NCBI GenBank assembly: GCA_001584585.1
Contig: LSYV01000018.1
Location: 505,064-569,063, forward strand
Direction of reading: 5' to 3'
DNA from: Gonium pectorale
Lineage: Eukaryota > Chlorophyta > Chlorophyceae > Chlamydomonadales > Volvocaceae
DNA length: 64,000 bases
Positions 59,801 through 64,000 of the stretch are shown one piece after another; within the stretch, counting starts at the first letter, position 1; each line of letters starts with the position of its first letter. The position numbers and the translations under genes are program-made. The notes beneath the pieces were generated by a model. The model saw only the letters and a program-made list of their open reading frames with translations. It was not told the origin of the DNA and searched no databases.

Positions 59801-62800
59801 GGACCCGGTAAGGGGTTGGGGAGCTGGTGATGATTGGGCGGTGTCGCGTGGGGTGGGGCGGGGTGGGGTGGGGTGGGGGGCGACACGGAACAGGCTCGGC
59901 GAGGCTCACCGGCAGAGGCAAGGTAGGTGGAGGGCCGAGGGGGCTGGGGGAGCCGACCCAGCGGGGAGGGGAGGGTCCAGCAGATACTGGACATGCCAAG
60001 GTGTTATGGACCGCCTGTGTAAAAGAGGGGCAGATGGATGCGCGGGAGCCGGGAAGCAACACGCCCGCCCGTCTACTCGCCCACCTCCGCAGGCGACCAA
60101 CACGCTCCTCGCGTTTGGGCTGAGCGAGGGCGGCCGGCTGCGCAGCGGCGCCTGGCGCCTGTCGTACCGCCAGGGGGCAGTGGGCGTGGCGCTGCGGGCG
60201 TCGAGGGTGGAGCCGCAGGTGGGGCCAGGGGGCTGGGCAGCATCCTGACCAGGGGCGATGGGGTCATTGGGTTGGAAGGCGTCCCTACCAGAGGCTAGGG
60301 GGCAGGGTGGGCCACCACCGGCGCCAGGCAGCCAGTCGCCGGGGGCTAAAGCGTGAAAGTGAGGAGCACCGGACTAGGTGGCAGCGGGTTGAGGGAAACC
60401 GTGCTTCGTGGTGGCGGATGGCTGGTGTTGGTGGTATGAGGCCGGGCCGTGTGGGTTGTGTTCAGAATCCAGGGCGGGATGGATTTCAAGTCCGGGAGCG
60501 AGGAATCAGACGGGCAGCGTGGCTTCTTGTTCCGACAATAGGCTGCCGACAGGGCGGCGCCGATGTTGCCGGGCGACTGTCGATGGTGAGGCATTGGGAG
60601 TCGTAACTGTGTTTATGATGCGTCATGGCTTGGGCCCCGAACCCCACAGGACCTCACGCCGCTGTTGGACAGCGTCCGCCGCACCAAGGGCGCCCTCGCT
60701 AATGGCATGGCTGTGGGCGCAGCCGCTGCCGCGGCTTTCGTCACTCCGGGGGCCGCGGCCGAGCCCCTGGCGCCGACGGCCGCCGCCCTGGCCCGCTCCG
60801 CGACGCTGGGCGGCGCCGGCGGGTACGGCGTCGGCCCCGCGTCGGCCCCCACCTGGGCGGGTCTTTGGAGCGTCAGCCCTGCCTGGTCTCACGACGTCTC
60901 TGGCAGCTGCCTGCTGGGTGAGCGAATGAAAGGCTCCACCTGCGCCCGTGTACGCGCGGGTAGATACACTTCTGCTCCCTTAATCACCTGTATCTACTCG
61001 GCATTACACCAGTCCTACGGTACGACCACATCAAGGTCTAGGAACGTGCGCGTGCGGAGGTGCCCGCCTCGAAAGCTGTCCGGTCGAGTGCTTTCCGGCG
61101 CCTCAGCATGCTGCCTCCCAACCCGCCCGTCCCTCAGAGTCGCAGCTGGGCCCCCACGTCCGCCGCGTGCTGGTGCACCCCGGGCTGGGGCTGCTGGCGG
61201 TGGCGGCCGAGCCCAGCGCCGCCGCCTCCCTCAAACGGGAGCTGCTGTTCACCGGGCGGGGCGAGCTGGCGACTGAGGAGGCGGCGTTAGCCAGGTGAGG
61301 GGAACGCCGGGGGTGGGGCGGAGGCGGAGGCGGACGAGCCCGAAGGGTCGCACGGGCATCTTGAGGGACGAGGCCGCGGCTGTATCCTTGCCCCGCTTCA
61401 CGCGCCCGACGCGTTCCCGTCCACACTCGGCGCGCCCTGTGCCTATGGCTATGCACAAGGTGTTGTGACACGGGTAGTCCACGCCGCTGCAGGCGCACCG
61501 CCCACGTGGCCCTCCTGCACGTGGCCAACCTGGAGGCGCACGCGGGCGGCTGGAGGGGCGTCCGCGCGGCGCCGCAGCACACCGGCCTCGCCGCCTGGAT
61601 GCCACCGCAGCTGGCGGCAGCAGCAGCGGCTGCGGCCGCGGCGGCACCAGCAGTTGCAGACGACTCCAGCGACGACGAAGCGCCGCCGCCGCCGCCGGCG
61701 CCTAGCGTCGGCGAGGCGGGCGCCGCCGCTGACGGCTCGCTGACGCTGCCGCCGCACGTCTACTACTTGGCCGGGAACAGGTAGGCTGGTTTGCTACACT
61801 GTACCGGTGTGCGCCATGAAGGCAATTGGGAACCCATGTTCCGATTATCCCGTGGGTGGATTGGGGCAGGCCAGACGCTGTCCACGGGGAAGGCACTTCC
61901 CGGGACGGCGCTTCTGCCTGGCCTTTATGAGCACTCGGCTGCGGGTCCACAATGGCAGGCAAGGGACGCGACTCAGCCCAAACCCAGAATTATGAATAGA
62001 CCCTTGGCGCCACTGCTATGCTGTGTACACGACCGTATAATGGCGCCCCCGACCGTGTCGTGCCAAACCCCTTGCCCCAGGCTGATGAAGTATTCGCTCA
62101 TCACGCGTACGGCGGGCACTATCGTACAACTGCCAACCGACGCGCCCGACGGCGACACCCGCCAGCCCCGCCAGCTGCTGCACAGCGCCCGCCGAGGCGC
62201 ATGGCTGGTGTTCTTCGAGTCCGCCGCCGGCGCGCCGACAGCGGCGGCGGGCGGCAACGGCATGAACGGCACCGCTGGCGGCGCCGCCAGCGGGCCGGAG
62301 CGGTTCACCTGGGCGCTGGTCAACGCGGGCACCTTCGGGGCGGCGACGGACGGCGGCGCTGGCGGCGGCGCGGTCGCCGGCCTGGTCACATGGGTGCGGG
62401 CAGGTGAGGAGGGTGCGGGGGCGGGGGCGGTGTGGGCATATGTCGGGGTACGGCGCATCAGGGAAGGGGATGCAAGATCCCCCACCATACCGTACTCTTT
62501 TGGGTGGTACCTACTTGGTGTTCTTCCACCCTTGTGTCCTTCCTCCGGTTCGCCGGACTCCCAATCCTGACCGACCGCCCCCTCGTGCGATCCCCATGGT
62601 GGTGCCCGGTGCCGGTGCCCCAGGCAAGTGCGGCTGCTTTCTGGGCCCCGACGATGCACACTTTGCGATCGCGTCCGCCAACGGCCGGCTGCTGGAGGTC
62701 TTTGACACGTCCGCCGGGGCAGCCGCGCCCGGCGCCGGAGGCCCCACGGTCGGCCGGGCACCCGCCCCGGCGCCCCCGCCGCAGCCGCTGCTGACGCTGA

Positions 62801-64000
62801 CGCTGGAGGGCGGCGTGCTGCTGCCGCCCGCGGGGCTGGGCGCGCCCATCTTCCCCGGGCCGCCCATGACAAACGTGAGCCGCGTGCCAGGGTGTATCTC
62901 CTAACACACGCCGGCAGCGCATTTGCGACCGCGCAGTGCGAGTGCGTGGGATCGTGCAGAGCACAAGGATGCAAACCTCGCTCCGCTCTCCTGGTCATGT
63001 CTTCCCTTTGTTGCCTGCCGGCCGCTGGCCTGTCCGCCAACGAATGCCCCGCAGGCGCCCCTGACCGAGGCGCGCGCCCCGCCCGAGGCGCCGCCCCACG
63101 ACTGGCGGCGCTTCCGCGGCAGCGGCGTGGTGCTGTGGCAGTCGCCCGACGGCTGCCTCAGCGCCACCACGCTTCCGGCGCTGGTGCGGGTGCCGCTGGT
63201 GAGCGAGGTCGGGGGTGGGTGGGTGGTCGGGTGGGGCGGGGCGGCCTTGCCTTTGAAGCCGTATGGAGGTCAGGAGCCGGACTTGCCGCGGGGAGGAGCG
63301 CGGGGCTTGCAGTTTCGTGTGCCTTCTCGCTGGTTACCTACGGGGTTGGGTGGGCAGTGCGGAGCTGGGAACCATGGGCACACAGTGATCACATGCTGTT
63401 CCTATCAATCGACCGCCCCTCCTGGCCCATCCTGCAGGAGGCTCCGCCGCCTGCTGCTGCCGTGCCGACAGCCGCGGCGGCCCGCGCCGCCGCCGCCGAC
63501 TCGTCCGACGACGACAGTGACGCAGGCGGCGGCGGTGGCGCCGCCACTGAGCCGGAGCAGCCGTACTACGCCACCCTGCCCAGTGGCCACCACTTTGGCA
63601 CGTTCCCGCGCCAGGGAACGCTCCCGCTCCTGCCCGGCGAGAACGTTATACACGTCGCCTGGCAGTCCCTCATCGTCGGTGGCGCCGCCGCCGCCACCGA
63701 CGGCCCGGCCGACGCCGTGGCGGCGGTGCTCACGTCATCGCGGCTGCTGCTGGTGACGGCGGGGCTGCGGGTGGTGTGCGCAGCCAGCCTCGCGACCCAC
63801 GGGTCGGCGGCGGTGCCGGAGCCCCTGACGTCCGTGATGTGGGCGGGTCCCATGCTGCTCGCCTCCACCGCCACCGGGCAGCTGATGCAGCTCACCTGGA
63901 CCGGCAGCCTCCTGCCGGTCGCCACCGTCTCGCCCACGGGCCACGGTGCGTTGGTGGGCGTCACCGCCGACTCGCTGCTCTTGCTGCGAACGCCGCTGGG
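56816..64000 (+). CDS. TWD40-2: TWD40-2-like WD-repeat protein, candidate TSET/TPLATE complex subunit (3' end outside window)
   Basis: Large beta-propeller protein, about 1027 residues visible. Fifteen exons keep phase: 56816-56893, 57043-57120, 57546-57674, 57933-58043, 58477-58716, 59016-59198, 59664-59807, 60093-60218, 60650-60917, 61138-61294, 61493-61780, 62081-62403, 62624-62874, 63055-63198 and 63438-64000+. The order of conserved blocks follows plant TWD40-2 (Arabidopsis At5g24710, from memory): FQTAQSLDVSSV, CMCFHPTKPLLAV, YLAVYDVQTNTRLGRVDL, VKLDVQKPILALACH, VLVLTGDGSLRGY, YYLAGNRLMKYSL, GCFLGPDDAHFAIASANG, VAAVLTSSRLLLVTAGLRV and MWAGPMLLASTA. TWD40-2 is a subunit of the TPLATE/TSET adaptor used in plant endocytosis. 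Several Ala/Gly or Asp/Ser-rich inserts (DSSDDE, DSSDDDSD) lengthen loops, as is common in these algae. The paralogous TWD40-1 is an alternative identity; the peptides favour TWD40-2. Confidence 0.85.
59254..59312 (+). repeat. Dispersed repeat shared with 24659-24717
   Basis: Lies in the intron after the sixth exon of the TWD40-2-like gene. The core GCATACGACGAGCGTAAGCG is identical to the minus strand at about 24.69 kb. Confidence 0.75.
59845..59882. repeat. GGGGT-type simple repeat in an intron
   Basis: Short array of GGGGT/GGGGC units in an intron of the TWD40-2-like gene. Confidence 0.7.

Overview
This is nuclear DNA from a green alga, most likely a volvocalean chlorophyte related to Chlamydomonas or Volvox. 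The evidence is a very GC-rich sequence, many short introns with GTGAGT/GTGCGT/GTGGGT-type donors and CAG acceptors, alanine/glycine/proline-rich linkers inside conserved proteins, plastid-type N termini, and occasional TGTAA poly(A) motifs. I saw no bacterial operon, rRNA, tRNA or CRISPR array. Gene models were assembled by eye by joining conserved exons in a consistent reading phase. Confidence is high for the conserved families and lower for the low-complexity proteins.

Layout, left to right. At 1-1408 (+) is the 3' end of VPS52, a GARP/EARP tethering subunit. At 2772-6000 (+) is a SET-domain lysine methyltransferase of the Rubisco-LSMT/SETD type with a transit-like N terminus. At 6690-7923 (+) is a small six-exon protein with a duplicated motif. 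At 9229-14030 (-) is a complete ten-exon plastid O-acetylserine (thiol)lyase. At 14957-18367 (+) is a seven-exon major facilitator transporter. At 20161-23393 (-) is RMD5, the RING subunit of the GID/CTLH ubiquitin ligase.

From 25952 to 47100, four long low-complexity proteins lie head to tail on the minus strand, separated by 2.4-3.8 kb of repeat-bearing DNA. Three of them (30989-34010, 37454-40171, 43907-47100) appear to be diverged paralogues: they share a short N-terminal motif and, in two of them, a tiny first exon ending in Met. No function is recognised, and this is the least explained part of the window.

The right end returns to conserved genes. RAD23 is at 48308-51740 (+). A SHE9/MDM33-like mitochondrial inner-membrane protein is at 52998-56345 (-), and one of its exons is broken by a 20-N assembly gap whose two flanks duplicate the same sequence. 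At 56816-64000 (+), running off the window, is a large WD40 protein that matches plant TWD40-2, a TSET/TPLATE endocytic adaptor subunit. VPS52 and TWD40-2 act in membrane traffic and RMD5 and RAD23 in ubiquitin-dependent proteolysis, but the genes look like independent housekeeping neighbours, not a pathway cluster.
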